DNA of 64,000 nt from Motacilla alba alba (taxonomy: Eukaryota; Chordata; Aves; Passeriformes; Motacillidae), in NCBI RefSeq assembly GCF_015832195.1, contig NC_052027.1:11962149-12026148 (forward strand), read 5' to 3'. A program made the position numbers and the translations under genes. The notes beneath the pieces were generated by a model that had not been told where the DNA came from, did no database searches, and saw nothing but the letters and a program-made list of their open reading frames with translations. Shown here piece after piece: positions 42,700 through 55,600 of this stretch. Each line of letters begins with the position of its first letter. Position 1 is the stretch's first letter.

Positions 42700-42830
42700 T
42701 GCATTACGGTGATTCATTAATGCATCATCCTCGTAATTGAGCTGTTGGATTGATTCAATCAACTAATATCTCATCCTAATCGACTGGAGCTCATAACAGG
42801 GTTTAGGTCCTCATTAGTGTTTCGCGTGCC
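42700..42830. promoter_or_regulatory. Homeodomain-motif island upstream of CELSR3
   Basis: At least six TAAT/ATTA cores in 130 bases, including CATTAATGCAT, GTAATTGAG, ACTAATATC and CCTAATCG (the last Otx-like), about 1 kb upstream of the CELSR3 start. Sharp AT-rich contrast with its surroundings suggests a constrained element; conservation was not tested. Confidence 0.4.
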
Positions 42831-43639
42831 ATGGTAGAGAGACATCCTTGGCCATGTCCTGCTGAAGGAGAGGGCACGCTGGGGCAAATGCTAGGGAAGA
42901 AAGAACCATGCCAGGGAGGAAAATAGAGCAAATCTGGGAGATGGGGGAGTTTAGGATGGGGCAGGGAAGGGCAGGGCATACAATGGGACACACTGTGCCT
43001 CCATGCACATCCTAGCTCCAAAGGGGCCATCCCAGCACCTGCAGAAGCCAAGGCCTGGCCACCACAGGGGAAGCCGCAGGGTGGGTGGAGCAGGCAGGGC
43101 TTGTCCTTGCCCTATTGCTTGTGCTGACCACGTGCTGTAGGACCATGATGGGAAGTACCAGGCAGACCCTACTTTAGCGGGGCCAGTGCAGCTCAGCATG
43201 TGGCACAGAGAAGTTCCCCTGGTGCTTACGCGATGCTCAGGGCTGACACCCAGTGAATGTGGATGTCGAACCCCTGGAGAAGCCAACATGTTAATTTGTG
43301 AACTCCGTAGGATGGGTGATGTGCTGTGATTAACTCCTCAACCACCTCATAACACCCCTGGCTTGGGTGGTCCAGCACCAGCACTGACAGGGCTGTGGCC
43401 ATACCAGCCATGGCATAGTGTGCTTTTGAGGGATTTACGTTCTCCTCTACAGACCCTTAATTATCCACTTGAACCCTCTCACACTGTAGCAGCCCTGGCT
43501 CTGCACACAGCTCGCCCAAGAAACCTCATTTAACACAGAGCAGCTCATCACTCACATGCAACAGGAACATGCTGGCTGGATCATACATCACACCTCCTCA
43601 AACTGGGGATGTGCCATCAGGAAACCAAATCAGGACAGA

Positions 43640-43920
43640 GGCAATACTTTTTAAAAGTAATGAAGGCTTTCAAGTTTATTTGTTCTAATTACCCAGCTGA
43701 CAGCTCAGGGGAGGAGGAGAAAATTATCAGGGTATTACTGGCACAAAATAGTTGTAATTGAATCATTCCAGACAATAAAGCAGAAGCGCAGGTCACAGGC
43801 AACGTGTCACTCCCCCCGCGCCAGCCCCCAACACCCCTCAGTGTTGCACCACAATAAAAACACCAATACGAGGAGACACTGCTCTAATTGTGCATTAGTA
43901 CAGCCAACGATCTAGAGTGT
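43640..43920. promoter_or_regulatory. Second AT-rich motif island upstream of CELSR3
   Basis: TAATT-type cores recur (TCTAATTACC, GTAATTGAATCA, CTCTAATTGTGCATTAG), along with CAGCTG E-box and AAATTATC. It lies about 2 kb upstream of CELSR3 and downstream of NCKIPSD. Regulatory role inferred. Confidence 0.38.
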
Positions 43921-45246
43921 CTCACCTACATGGAGAGCAGATCTGCTGAGCAGGCTGGGGACAGTGAGGTTACATGCTGCAGTTTGATTCCCTGTGATGA
44001 GTGAAGGCCTCTCCTGTGCAGCAGGTGCCCCTCTCCAGCTGGACCTCACAGCCAGCTGCCCCCCAGCTCTTCCAGCCCTGAGCTGCAAGAGTGGCAGCAG
44101 GGTGCTGGGGCGGAGGGTGTTATGCTGCTGTGCAGCTGGGATAGGGTGAGCAACCCTACGGACTGCGATGGCTCGGGGGTGCCAATGGGAGCCACCAGCT
44201 CTGCAGTCTGGGCTCCTGGCAAGCAGAGCCACAGGTCCTGCCACTGCTGGGTTTGCCTGGCACAGCAAAGCCTGTGCTGCGTCACTGAGGGCAAGTGCCA
44301 GATGAACATCTCAGCACAGCAGCACGTCACGGGCCAGCAACGAGCCCCAGCAGCACTCGGAAGCAAGCCGAGGTTTGCGCAGGGGCACACACACGTGCTG
44401 CACATGTGCACACACAGTGGGGCACAGGAGAGCCACCTTGGGGACACACCAGTGAGCACTGGCAGCCCTCATGTGTCATGACTGACCCAGGTGTGCAAAT
44501 TGCACACTTCAAGGCCACATGCCTGGGGACTTTGGAGACACAGGCCAAAGAGGCAGGAGCTGGGACAGTCCTGGCCCCGATTCTGCAGGTAGCTGTGTTT
44601 GATGCCATCCCCATGTTTGGGGTGGCACAGCTTGCACCTGGCATTTACACCCCTGTCCTGGCAGGGCTGTGCCCAGGGCCTGGCTGGCTCCCTTGGCACA
44701 GAGCCAGGAGCAGAGACCAGCTTCCTGCTGCCAACACAGTGCTCTGCCCAGTGCCTGCTGTCCTCCACTGCAGAACCCCTGCCAGCCCAGGCACCCCAGA
44801 GCTGCAGGCAGGGCTGAGGTTTGGGAGCACACACGGGCAGCCAAAGCACGATTCATTACACTCAATACAGACCATTAAACCCTTCCTTGCCCGGGCTGGC
44901 TGCCGTGGCAGCTCCGCTGGGAGCCAGCTGAGGCTGCTCGTACCTTGTGGGAAGTGAACTGTGAGTCCAGCTCTGCCAAACCCTTAACGTGGAGCAGCGA
45001 TGCTGGGCAGGCCCCAGGAACGATGGCTGTGCCCCTAGCAAGGGTTGCTGCCCTCCACCCTTCCTTGCCAGCCAGCAACATGGTAGCAAAAGACAAGGCA
45101 AGAAGCTGAAAGAGGGAAAACGACTGCATCACCCCCATTTGGAGATCAGCACCCGCTGCTCTGCCTCTGTGGGCAGCAGCACCCAACCACTCCTGATGCT
45201 TTGGTGCCCCCACGACAGGGCTGGGTAGGCAGGGCTACACTCACAG

Positions 45247-46696
45247 AAGTCCAGTTGAAGACATTTTTATTCTTCTGCAGGTTACACTTAGTGTTTAAGA
45301 AAATACAGGATCCCTTTTGACATTCATACATTTTTACAGGGAAAAAATAGGTTTCTCTACTAGGGTGGTTATTAAGCTTGGGCATTCCCAGGCTGACTTC
45401 CTTGCCCCCGTTGGCTGCCAGGCCAACACCCTCTGTTCTCAAAGCATCACTGCCCCAGTGGCCAGTCCAGGCCTGCAGAGCTTGTGTGATCCCCTCAAGC
45501 TACCAAAACAAAACAAAAAATTAAAGTAAGTACAGTGCCCAGTATTTCCAGTTTCACAGCTCCTACACTGGCTACTGCAAAAGAAGACCTGGAGACAGGG
45601 AGTGACCACACTGTGCACACAAATATCTAAGAGACCCACGTTAGTGTGTGTGACTGTCGGGACCAGGGAAGCAGGTTAATCCCATTTGCTAGAAACCTAG
45701 AGGAAATAAAAAGAAGGGTTCCCCACAATTAGCGTAGTCACAAACAGCTGCTGGACACCAGGCTCACGCTGCCTCTGAGCGCTGCCATGGGGACAGGGAG
45801 GGCAGCGAGGCAGAGCTACTACAAAGCTCAAGGCAAGAAATGCACGCGCTTCACGAACAGAGCGCGCCTGCCCGAGGGCAGCCCCTCTGCTCGAGGCAAT
45901 GCTGCAACAGAGCTGCCGAGTGGCAGCCTCACTTGGCAGGACACGTCTTTGTGCTGCGTCCAGCCAAGGGCTTCCTAAGGGCAGTGTCATCCACGTGGCT
46001 CTTACTTCTAGGCTGCCACACTGTGCAAGAAATTCAGATTTAAACATCACTATAGAAAGCAGATTGAAAAGCAGCTGCTGGGGTAAGACCTCCATGACCC
46101 AAGGTGGGCTGCTGCCCAGAGGCGAAGCTGAAGGCTAGGAGGGAGTGAAAGGCTCACTAGACGAGGCGTTAAGACAGCGAGCAGCTACTTTCCCTTGTCA
46201 GGGCTGCAGCACATTGGCACTAGCAGCAGGAAACAAAACAGATGTTACAAAAGCTTCTTCCAAGCACCAGCGGACTCCACTTGGTCACTGCAGGGAGAGA
46301 GACGCACATGGAAAAGAAGTGATACTCTAAGGCAAAGGCCTTTCTCTTCAGGACCTCGGGACACCAGTGCAGCTAAACATCCCCCCGTGCTGGCTGCTAA
46401 GCCCCCACAAGCTCTTTGCCCTTCCCACTAACACCAGCTGCCCAAATAGCTCCTGCCGAGTCTTGCAGGCAAACCACGCGCCGGTGCCCACCCTGCTCCG
46501 CCTGCCCCGGGCACCAGGCCCGGGCATCCCTCTCTGCCACTGGCGCTTCCACAGGGCCGGCGAACGCTGTCCCAACCTTAGGCCTCACACAGAGGGATAT
46601 AAGGTATGAGCTGTACTGGGAGGGAATGGGGAGAAAGTGTCAACAAAAGACATAGTCGATCCAAGTGGTTCAAACTCCAGTCCAAGCTGAGGAGCA
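45247..46696 (-). other. NCKIPSD: NCKIPSD 3' UTR
   Basis: Sequence between the TAA at 46697-46699 and the poly(A) signal. No conserved open frame. Confidence 0.55.
45266..45271 (-). terminator. NCKIPSD: NCKIPSD poly(A) signal
   Basis: Minus-strand AATAAA about 1.43 kb past the stop codon. Transcript end is expected near 45,250. Confidence 0.55.
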
Positions 46697-49600
46697 TTAG
46701 CTGGTACCAGAAGAGATTTCTGGGAACTCCTTATAAATCTCCAAGATGATCAGTTTCTCCATCTGGCACTGCTGGTCCTCCTCCTCCTCGCCCAGGATGC
46801 GCTGCAGGATGCCCTGCAGGTCAGCGAGGCGGTGCTGGTGCTGCAGATAGGGCGTGGAGCGGATGATGGCATGCATCAGGGACAGATACTCCATCCTCAG
46901 CTGCCAAGTGCGAGGGGAGACAAAACACAGAGCACAGTGAAAGATTTGAAGTGAGATAAACAAGCATGCCAGCCTCCATTACAGCATGAGCACAGGAACA
47001 GCTGCTTGCTGCTGCACCATCAACCAGGGCACCACTCCAGAGGCACCTGCTTTTCCTTAAGTTTCATTAGTAACTATGGAAAACTCTGCTTTTCCATAGT
47101 TACTATGGAAAGTAACTAGCAACAGTGTAGTAACTAACAGGAGTGCTGCTCCTCCCCTGCCCTTGAACACATGCACATCCCCCACCTCTCGCAACAGCAA
47201 ACAAAAGAGATTCCTCCTACTACTACTCACAGAGGGTCTCTCTTCCCAAAGGTCCCTGGTCAGAAGTGTGCAGACCACCAGAAGCCTGGCAGATCTTTCT
47301 TCAGCTATGCTGGTGTATGGCTATGCAGGATAAATCCTCCCTTCCTCCTCAGCTCCCAAGGTTGGTTTAAGCACCCAGAAATGTTGTGCCTGCCCCAGAA
47401 CTTCACTCTTGCCTGCACCAGCAGGTCCCATGAGGGGCCAGGAAAAACACCATTGCTTTGGGACTGTGCTCCCTTCCCCAGTGCCTATGGATTACTGTGA
47501 GCACCTTGTCTCCAGGGGAGAGATCCGCAATCTGCCGCACCAGGATGTCTATCAGGACCATCATGTCTGTGTGATAGAAGATGCTGGCTGTATCCTTGCT
47601 GGCAAAGATGTCCTGCAGAAACTTCAGCACTGAGTGTGGTGGCTGAGGCTGATGCTTGAAGATGCAAACTGGATCATCTGGGGGAGGCAGAGACACTGTG
47701 CTGAGCCACCCGCTCCCCGTTGCCCCTCTGCTCCATCTTCAGTGCACTTGCCTTCATTAGACCCTTTAGGGAGGAGGCTGCCCTGCCCCCGGCCAGCTCC
47801 CTGCCCATGGACAGCTTTGGTGCTCAAAGATGTGTAATCTTTGGGATGGCAGCTCTGCAGGCTACCAAGATGAGAGCAAACTCATTATGATGAGCATTAA
47901 TCACTGCTTATGTTTCTCTGACCATCCCAGGTCCCAAGAGCACATTAGCACATCGCCTCTCAGCATCTCCTGGTTTTGCTCAACAGGTATCACTCATTTT
48001 CTCCCTGGTTTATTAAGAGGGGTCCAATAACCCCTCTGAAAAGCCCATCAGAGCCTGTACCAAAAACAAGCTTTCACCAGAGATCAGGCTAGTACTGTTC
48101 CAGAAGCGAGAAAAGAAACACTGCCACGTTGAAATGAGCCACCACATCCTGTTCTCTTGCAAAACACATCCCTGCAGACTCCAAGAGGGGCTCTGGGCCA
48201 TGGCAGCTCCTCCAGCAGTTGTCAGGAAGGTGGGAAAACAGAAGCATCTTCATTAGCTTGTGCCCCCCCCCCCCCCTTCTTCTCCCAGCTCCTCACTGTA
48301 AGGTGATCTCTGCAGGGAATCTGGCAGGGAAAGAGCTAAACAAAGGCTTTGGGAGGAGGCCAGACAGAAGAGCACTGAGGTGCCTGCTGCCCTCAAGCTG
48401 ATATAGTGTGGAGACAGTGATTTGCAGCCCCAAAGAGAACTAAAGATGAGCTGCATGCATCACAGGATGGGTTATTTCCAGCAGCTCAACAAAATGAGTT
48501 CTCTCAGGCAGCAAAGCTCCTGTGCTCCAGAAGGTATTAGCAAGCACAATAGTGGCCTGCAGCACAGGCTGAAAGACCTGGCACCACTCTTCCTGCAGAG
48601 ATCTCCAGCGTTCCAGCAATCTGCTCTGCAACAGCTCTACAAGTACACTGGATTTCACTCCATGCCTGAAGCAGACACAAGGCTAACTAACCCTCTGCTG
48701 GCAATTCAGAAATGGAAAGTTCCACTCTAAGCAGTGTTTCTGAAGACAAAAGCTCCCTCTGCATCTGTCCCCCAGGGCAGATGTTTGCCAGCACAGGCAG
48801 AGGTTTCTACACCAGCACACACTGAGTCCTCTGCCTGTCCAAGGACAGAAGTGGCCCAGGACCAGCTTTCCTCCCAGACAAGAGCCTGCCCATGGCAGCT
48901 GGTCCATGCTCTGAGATGGAGCTGATCTGACCCAGAAGTATGGAAATGGCAGCCATTCCTCTGTCCCTAGATGCTATCAGCCATTACTTTATTCCTTGTG
49001 CAGCTCCATGCTCAGCAATGCAGACTGTCACCCTCACAAACTCAGCAGGAACACAGCCTGAGCTGAGAGCTCCTCAGCTACCTGCAGCCCTGACACCCTA
49101 CCCTGCAATGAGCATGGCCCTGTCTCCCCAAGCATCTTTGTGCACCCCCTGCCAGGCATGCAGCAGTGCCACACACACTCACCTCCTCTGTTCAGCAGCA
49201 GCAGCAGCTTCTCTGTGAAAGTCTTCACGTTGGAGTGCTTGCTTATTGTAGTCATGATCACACTGTGCTCTGGAACTAAGGAAGAAACCTGTTCAGCATC
49301 TCCCTTTGTCTCCTGAAGACCGTGGTGATAAAAACACACAATGGGTGGTCCCTATTTCACATCAGTGCTCCGGGGTGCTTTGGGGAACCATGGTCTATCA
49401 GGGCTACAAAAAGTTTCAGGCCACAGAGTGGGTGGGCAGGGAAAGAGAAGGTGAAATAAATCTGGAAACAGCCCATGAAACACTCACAACTTGGTGCTTT
49501 CTCCATATATCTGACTCATGTGTGGGTTCCCACCTTGCCAGGCAAACACTGGGAAAATACCTTGCAAAGGCTTTATGTTGTCAATCACTACCTCTGCTCA

Positions 49601-52600
49601 CAACCCTCTGCAGCCAAGGGCTCCATTCTTTGGTGCCTTCTTCCTTCCTACCAGCACTACCCTTCTGGAACTTAAGAGTCTTACGAGTTCTCTTAAGAAG
49701 GGTCCCAGGAGAGAGAAGTTTTTCCCAGCACTCAGCACTGTGCTGTGCAAGGGTACAGGCTAAAGACTTCTAGGAATTGTCCCCTTGCCTGGTCTGGGAG
49801 TGATGTGCTGTAAAATACATTTACCTAGCAGAGCTTGTGTGAGTGTGTGTGTGAGTGTGCACACTCAATCACATAAAAGCTCAGTGTGGCTATTTCCGTG
49901 GCCTGTAATATTTCACAGGCTGCAAAGTGTTTCAGGATCTTGAAGGGCATCAATATAATATCCATTTAGGAGGGTTTTTGAACTAATGCTGCACCACTGA
50001 ACTGCATGATAGACAAATCTTGCAGACATAGGGATAAAAAATTCAATCCACCAATAAGCAATGTGAACATCCTTTAACGTGTTCTTAGCATCAGAGAACA
50101 AGTCACTGCTCTCAGCTATGCCCCAGGTGGGCAGTAATCCCCAGAAACACACTGCCTGTCATGCATTACTGCCTAATTACAGTAGCCAGCAAGGATATGG
50201 GTAACTGTGGGAAGGGGTAATGAATGAAAGCAGCAAAGATACGCTTAATCAGTTTCTGTGCACTCAACTTTCACGGGAAATTAGAAACTTTTGCCTCAAT
50301 TTTAATGACACACAACCCAAAATAACAGGTAAATTACTGGACATATCATTGCTGCTTTATCCTCCCCTCTCTTCAAAAAAAATCAAGGATAATATAATGA
50401 AGTAGACCAAGGGTAAATAATTAAAGACAATTGGAGTAACAGGAGACTGGGTTAAGGAATGGCCTCTCTTAGCAGGACCTGGAACTACTCTCCAGTCTCC
50501 CAACAGGCTTCAAAATGTGCAGGCAGAGAGAAGGAAGATGCTCTTCCCTAAGGACTGATCTGCTGTCTGTCCTCGTGGAGCTCAGCATGGCAGGGAGGAG
50601 AGAGAACAAGGGCAAAGAGGGGAGAGCACATCTCAGGCCAATGCTGAAGGGCCTGGCCTCAACAGCTTGGCACTGAATGAGCTTCAGGCAGTGTGGACAG
50701 GGAAGGAGAAGCTTCGCCAAGACCCGCAGAAGGCAGAGGACTTTTGTTCTGAGTTGGTATTGAGAAATGCCCACTGAAGCACCTTCTCTCCCAGGTCACC
50801 CATGCCTATAAATGAACCCCACTCATGCTCTGCCAGTACACCCCAACAGCTCTTTTGATTGGGCACCATGGAAGCCCAGTGACAAATCCACTGAGCTGCC
50901 CAGAGCTGCTGGGCAGGGGCTCTCAGACCATTTTTTCCTCTAGGGTTTTGCACTACATTTAAACACAGTGTAGTGCCAGAGACTAGGAGAGCTGGTTGGT
51001 GGTTACAGCACCATCAAGACCCAGTGAGATTCTCCCTCCCCATTTTTCACACTCTCCGTCCAGACCACTGAAATCCTGCCAAGGCAGAGCAGCACCAGTT
51101 CAACCTGGAATGTGGAGATTGAAGGCCAGAAGGACGTTGACAAATAAGTCAGGCAGCTGGTCAGTGGTGTCCGAGGGCAGCCCGTCCTCAATCACGTCCA
51201 GCAGGAACTGCACAAACTGAGAGTTGAGATGTTCTGCACAGGGAGAAAGGGGCATTTACAGCACAGTGAAAATAAACCAAGCAACAAGGGACCATCGAAG
51301 CCACTTCTCTCTTCTTTTGTGCTTAAAAACCATTAGTGTCAGCCTCTGGGGAATGAAGGTTCTTCAAGTGGACTAGACAGACCACTGAAGCATCTTTGTG
51401 TGAGACACAGTGCAGGGGATTGCTGAAATTTTGTACTCTGACAATTTTTTTTTGAGTCAACAAAACACCAAATCCTGCTCTAGCTGTTGCAGAACCAATG
51501 CCACCAGTGAAGGTTTCAAAGTAGGAAGAGAATGGCATTCTTGACCACTGGTTCAGTTAATCTCATCTAAAAAACCCTAATAACCTAGATCATTAGTAAT
51601 AACCCAGTTTTCAATTCAGCTATTAGGAAAGCTCAGGAGCTCATGCAAATAAGTCCACCTGCAGGAAATAACTGCCAGGGTTACACAAGGAGAGAAAAAC
51701 AGGAGGTGTAGAGGCTGATTCCAGTCTCTACTGCGCTACTTTAAATCTTGTACAGGTTTACCCAGGGTTAAGGTAAAGCTGCTGATGAGATATTTATAAA
51801 AATCTCTACTGCATTTCTAGGAAAATTAAGCCCAAATTTCCCAAATACAAAACAGCTGTGGGAAGAAGTGGGCAGGGCTTTCTGGCTGAAATGAAAGGAC
51901 AGAGGATAAAACAGGGAGAATATTTGCACTTTGTAATTGACCACAATACCCTTAATCATCTCCACTTTCCCTAAGAGCCTGAACTACAGAGGGCTGCACC
52001 ATCCTGCTAGAAGAGAGACCAGAAAGAGGTCACATTATGCAGCTGACAGCCTTAGTGGGTGTTTGTGTAGGGATCTGGGATCTCAGCCTCATCGGCAGAC
52101 AGTCTCCAAAGCAAGTACAAGGTGTGTGCTTTCACACAGGCCAGAGGTAAAACAAAATGCCACTTAGTTACAGGGATGGGCAAATCCTTGTTGCCTGCAG
52201 CATGGCATTCAGTCCTCCACTGCTCTAACCCAGATTTGCGCTGCTCTTTGGAAATCTGGCATCTCAGCCCTGTGCTTCAGCTGCCAGGCTCTATTGATAA
52301 AGAACAGACCCTACTCTTGCTGGGCCTTCCACTGAGCTGTCCCTGGCCTTGACCATCAGGAGAAGTCCCTCCCCCGTGTCTCCCAGCATGCCCCAGACAT
52401 CCCATCACCAGCTCTGCTGTGAGCACAACCCACTCTTACCATAGTGGTGATATGGCAGGGGCTCCCCCATGGAGAACATCATGGCCAGCACCAGGGCAGA
52501 GTAACACATCTTTTGATGATCTGCAAGACAAAGGTCCTGCCATTAGTTCCTCTCAGGATGTGAAACCTTTCCTCAGCTGCAGCTGGGAAGTCACACATTT

Positions 52601-55600
52601 CATACAGGCATTTAACACTCCTCATTCCTGTACTGACTGAGCAGTAAGGGTGTTTTTCCCCATTTTAGCACAGCACACGCCTTCTGTGCCGTGTGTTTCC
52701 AAAGCAATTTAAAAATAATCATAACAAGAGTCCTCTATTTTTTTCCCCTCTACTTCAGAGGATCTGTGCAAACTTGATCTGAATAATTAAAAACCTCCCC
52801 TGCACAGTCCCAGGACACATCCCATAGTTATGTAATTATTGAACCCAGAAAAAGCATCCATCTGGCCAGCTCAAAATACTGCCTGTTCCAACCAACACCA
52901 CCCCCAGACAGCCATGCTGCTTGTTACCATCTCTGCACTGCTCTACTTTTGCTACCTCAGCTCTGCCTGAAGGTATAAAAGGTCCCTGGGGAGACCAGAT
53001 CACTGCTCAGGCTGTGCATCTGCCCACCTCCCAGGCCACACATCTCCAGCACTGATACATCCCACAGCCTGCTAGTCCAACACAATTTTCGCTGGCAGCA
53101 GCTATATATGAATGCTCCAAAGAACCCCTGCCAGTGTCTTTCCTGAATTTTAATTAATGGATACCTCTCAATAGATATTTGCAGAACAACAACAAAAAAA
53201 AGTCATCAAATAGGATCTGTGCCCTCATCAAATGTAGCCTCTGTCCAGTTCAGCAAGTCTGAAGGCAATAGGAAAATGAGCATTATTTAGGTTACCACAC
53301 GTACTGGCTAAAGAAAGTTCAGCTACATCTGCCAGAAAGAGCCCTGGGGCACAAGGAAACAGAAGGTGTAACTATGAAAAACTGACCAAAACTACTTTTC
53401 ATCAGAGGAGGAAAAGGCCCCTTCAATCTATGATGCTTTTCCTGGCCATACTGCTGCCCTGCACAGTACACACCAGTTCCAGTGCCCTCTCCAAACCCTT
53501 TAAGATATTTCACTTCTCCATGCACAAAGCGACCCATCTCTAAACACCTGCACCCTGCAGTTTGGCTTTGACTGCACAGGCTGATGCCTTCAATGTCACC
53601 CCTTTCTCCTGGGCTTGGCCAAAGCCCTTGCAACTTTTGGCAGCTCTCAGGTTTACTGTCAGCATGGGGAAAAATGCTATGGAGTCATTCCAGCCCCATG
53701 CCCCCTGGAAAGTCAGCTCTGTCAGCAAAGCCTCTCCACTCAAAGCACACTCACACTGTCACAGTTCCACACGATGTTTTCCATCAGCAACTACTTTGAG
53801 TAAAAATAGATCATTTGCAGCTTAACCAGATACTACAGTATGAACAAGATTAAGAGTTTGTAGACCATGTGGCAGCAAAGGAAGGCAGAAAACTGCTGTT
53901 TACTCTCTGTAAACAGAGAGGGAGGATATTTAATGACTTAAATATAATTCATACTTCTTATATAAGAAGTTCTCAGCCATAAGGTGACAGTAATGCCAAA
54001 GCAGACTGGAGCAGAAAAGGGATCTGACAAACTGTTCACCACATGATTTCTTCATTCTTTCCTCCCTGGCTACAGGAGCTGTGTCTCAGAGGAAGGACAT
54101 TGCAGTAGGTAGACACAGGGAGCTGCTGTTTTCATGTTCCTAGAAAGGCTTTCTTTTGTCAACAAAACATTTTCCCTCATCACATCAGGAGCAATGAAAT
54201 AAAGTGAGAGCCAGAAGCCAGTGATACACATGGCAGTAGCAAATATGGAGGAACAGACTAGAGATGGGAGGGAAGAGTCTAGTTTTACACCTCCTTGGTC
54301 CATCTGCCATTAACTGATGTCCATTCATCTTGGCTGACAGTAGTCTACATGCCTAGGAGGCAAATCTTGTTGTATTTCCCTAAAGATGACAAATCAAAGA
54401 ATGCCAAAACCAGCCAGAAACCAGAACTTGGGGCAGATGACCCCAGGACACTCACACTGCATAGGCTCTACAGGTTTTTGGGAGTGTCCCAGCTGCAGCA
54501 GGACAAGACTCCAAGGCTCACCATGCTGAAGAACAGAGTAACTGTCAGTCAAAACACAGCATTTTTTTTTACCTTACAGAGCAGTGCCAGTGGCTGTCAG
54601 ACATTAAGTAGTATCAATGCAGCTCTCCTGAAGCAGAGGGACTGCTGACAACAGACTGATAAGCATCACTGAAGTAGCCATGACAGGTGGGAGAGATACA
54701 GCTGTTTGCTTACCAGCCTGCATTGCTGAAAACTACTGAGATAGCAGTGAGAAACAGCAATTATGTATGAAAAGCATTTCTCAGAGGCCTTTGAAAACCT
54801 TGCTTCCACCTTCTAAACACAACAGTGTGAAATGTGGGCACTGGAAGCAGACACAATTGTCTGTGACTGAAGGGAGAAGAGCCTGACAGCTGACTTGCAT
54901 GTAAACTGTGCTGCAACGAGGGAGAAAGTCATGACTACAGACTGGATTATCCCTGTCTGTTTTCTTTGGAATTGTTCGGGCTAATTCTGTCTTGCTGTGG
55001 CTTATTATAAGGTGTTCTAACATGGATAGATGTGCAGGCCAGCTGCAGCAGAGGGAAGGAGCTGTCCAGAAGCAATAAGACCCAAACATCTGCAGAAGAA
55101 CTGGCCAGCAGCCAACATGCCTGCATCAGTCCCAGGGTAAAGCCCTTCTCACCAAAGGCACCCAGCATCCACAGACAGAGCTTCTGCCCCAGCTGCTCTT
55201 CAATAATAAGCCAGGAGGGATCCCACAGAGCTGCTGCAGCCGGTTCCAACTCCCCAGCTGTGGAGTGTTGGCACTGACTGCTCTGGCTGCAGTCACCCAC
55301 AGGAGGGATTAGCTATTCCACAGCATGTCATGGATCAGCTGCTATTCCCCAGCTTTTAGTACCAAAATAAGCTCAAGTCATTCTAGGATTCAAGGTCATG
55401 TTTTCACACAAGCTTGCCATTTGCTGGCAGCACATGAAGCAGTAAAGCACCAGAATGGCAGGAGGGAACTACTAATGCCCTGAAACACCTCTGAAGGACA
55501 GACACATTTGGGCCAAGGATGGTTACCCTCCTGCTGCCCCACTGTGAAGGCTGAGAGGATTGGATGATGCACAGATGCCATTGCACAAGTGCCTACCATA

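Larger units (their letters stand above)
42181..45246. other. Intergenic gap between CELSR3 and NCKIPSD
   Basis: No coding exon recognised. It includes a CAAAA-type simple repeat (42,621-42,662) and two AT-rich islands described separately. The remainder is GC-rich unique sequence. Confidence 0.6.
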
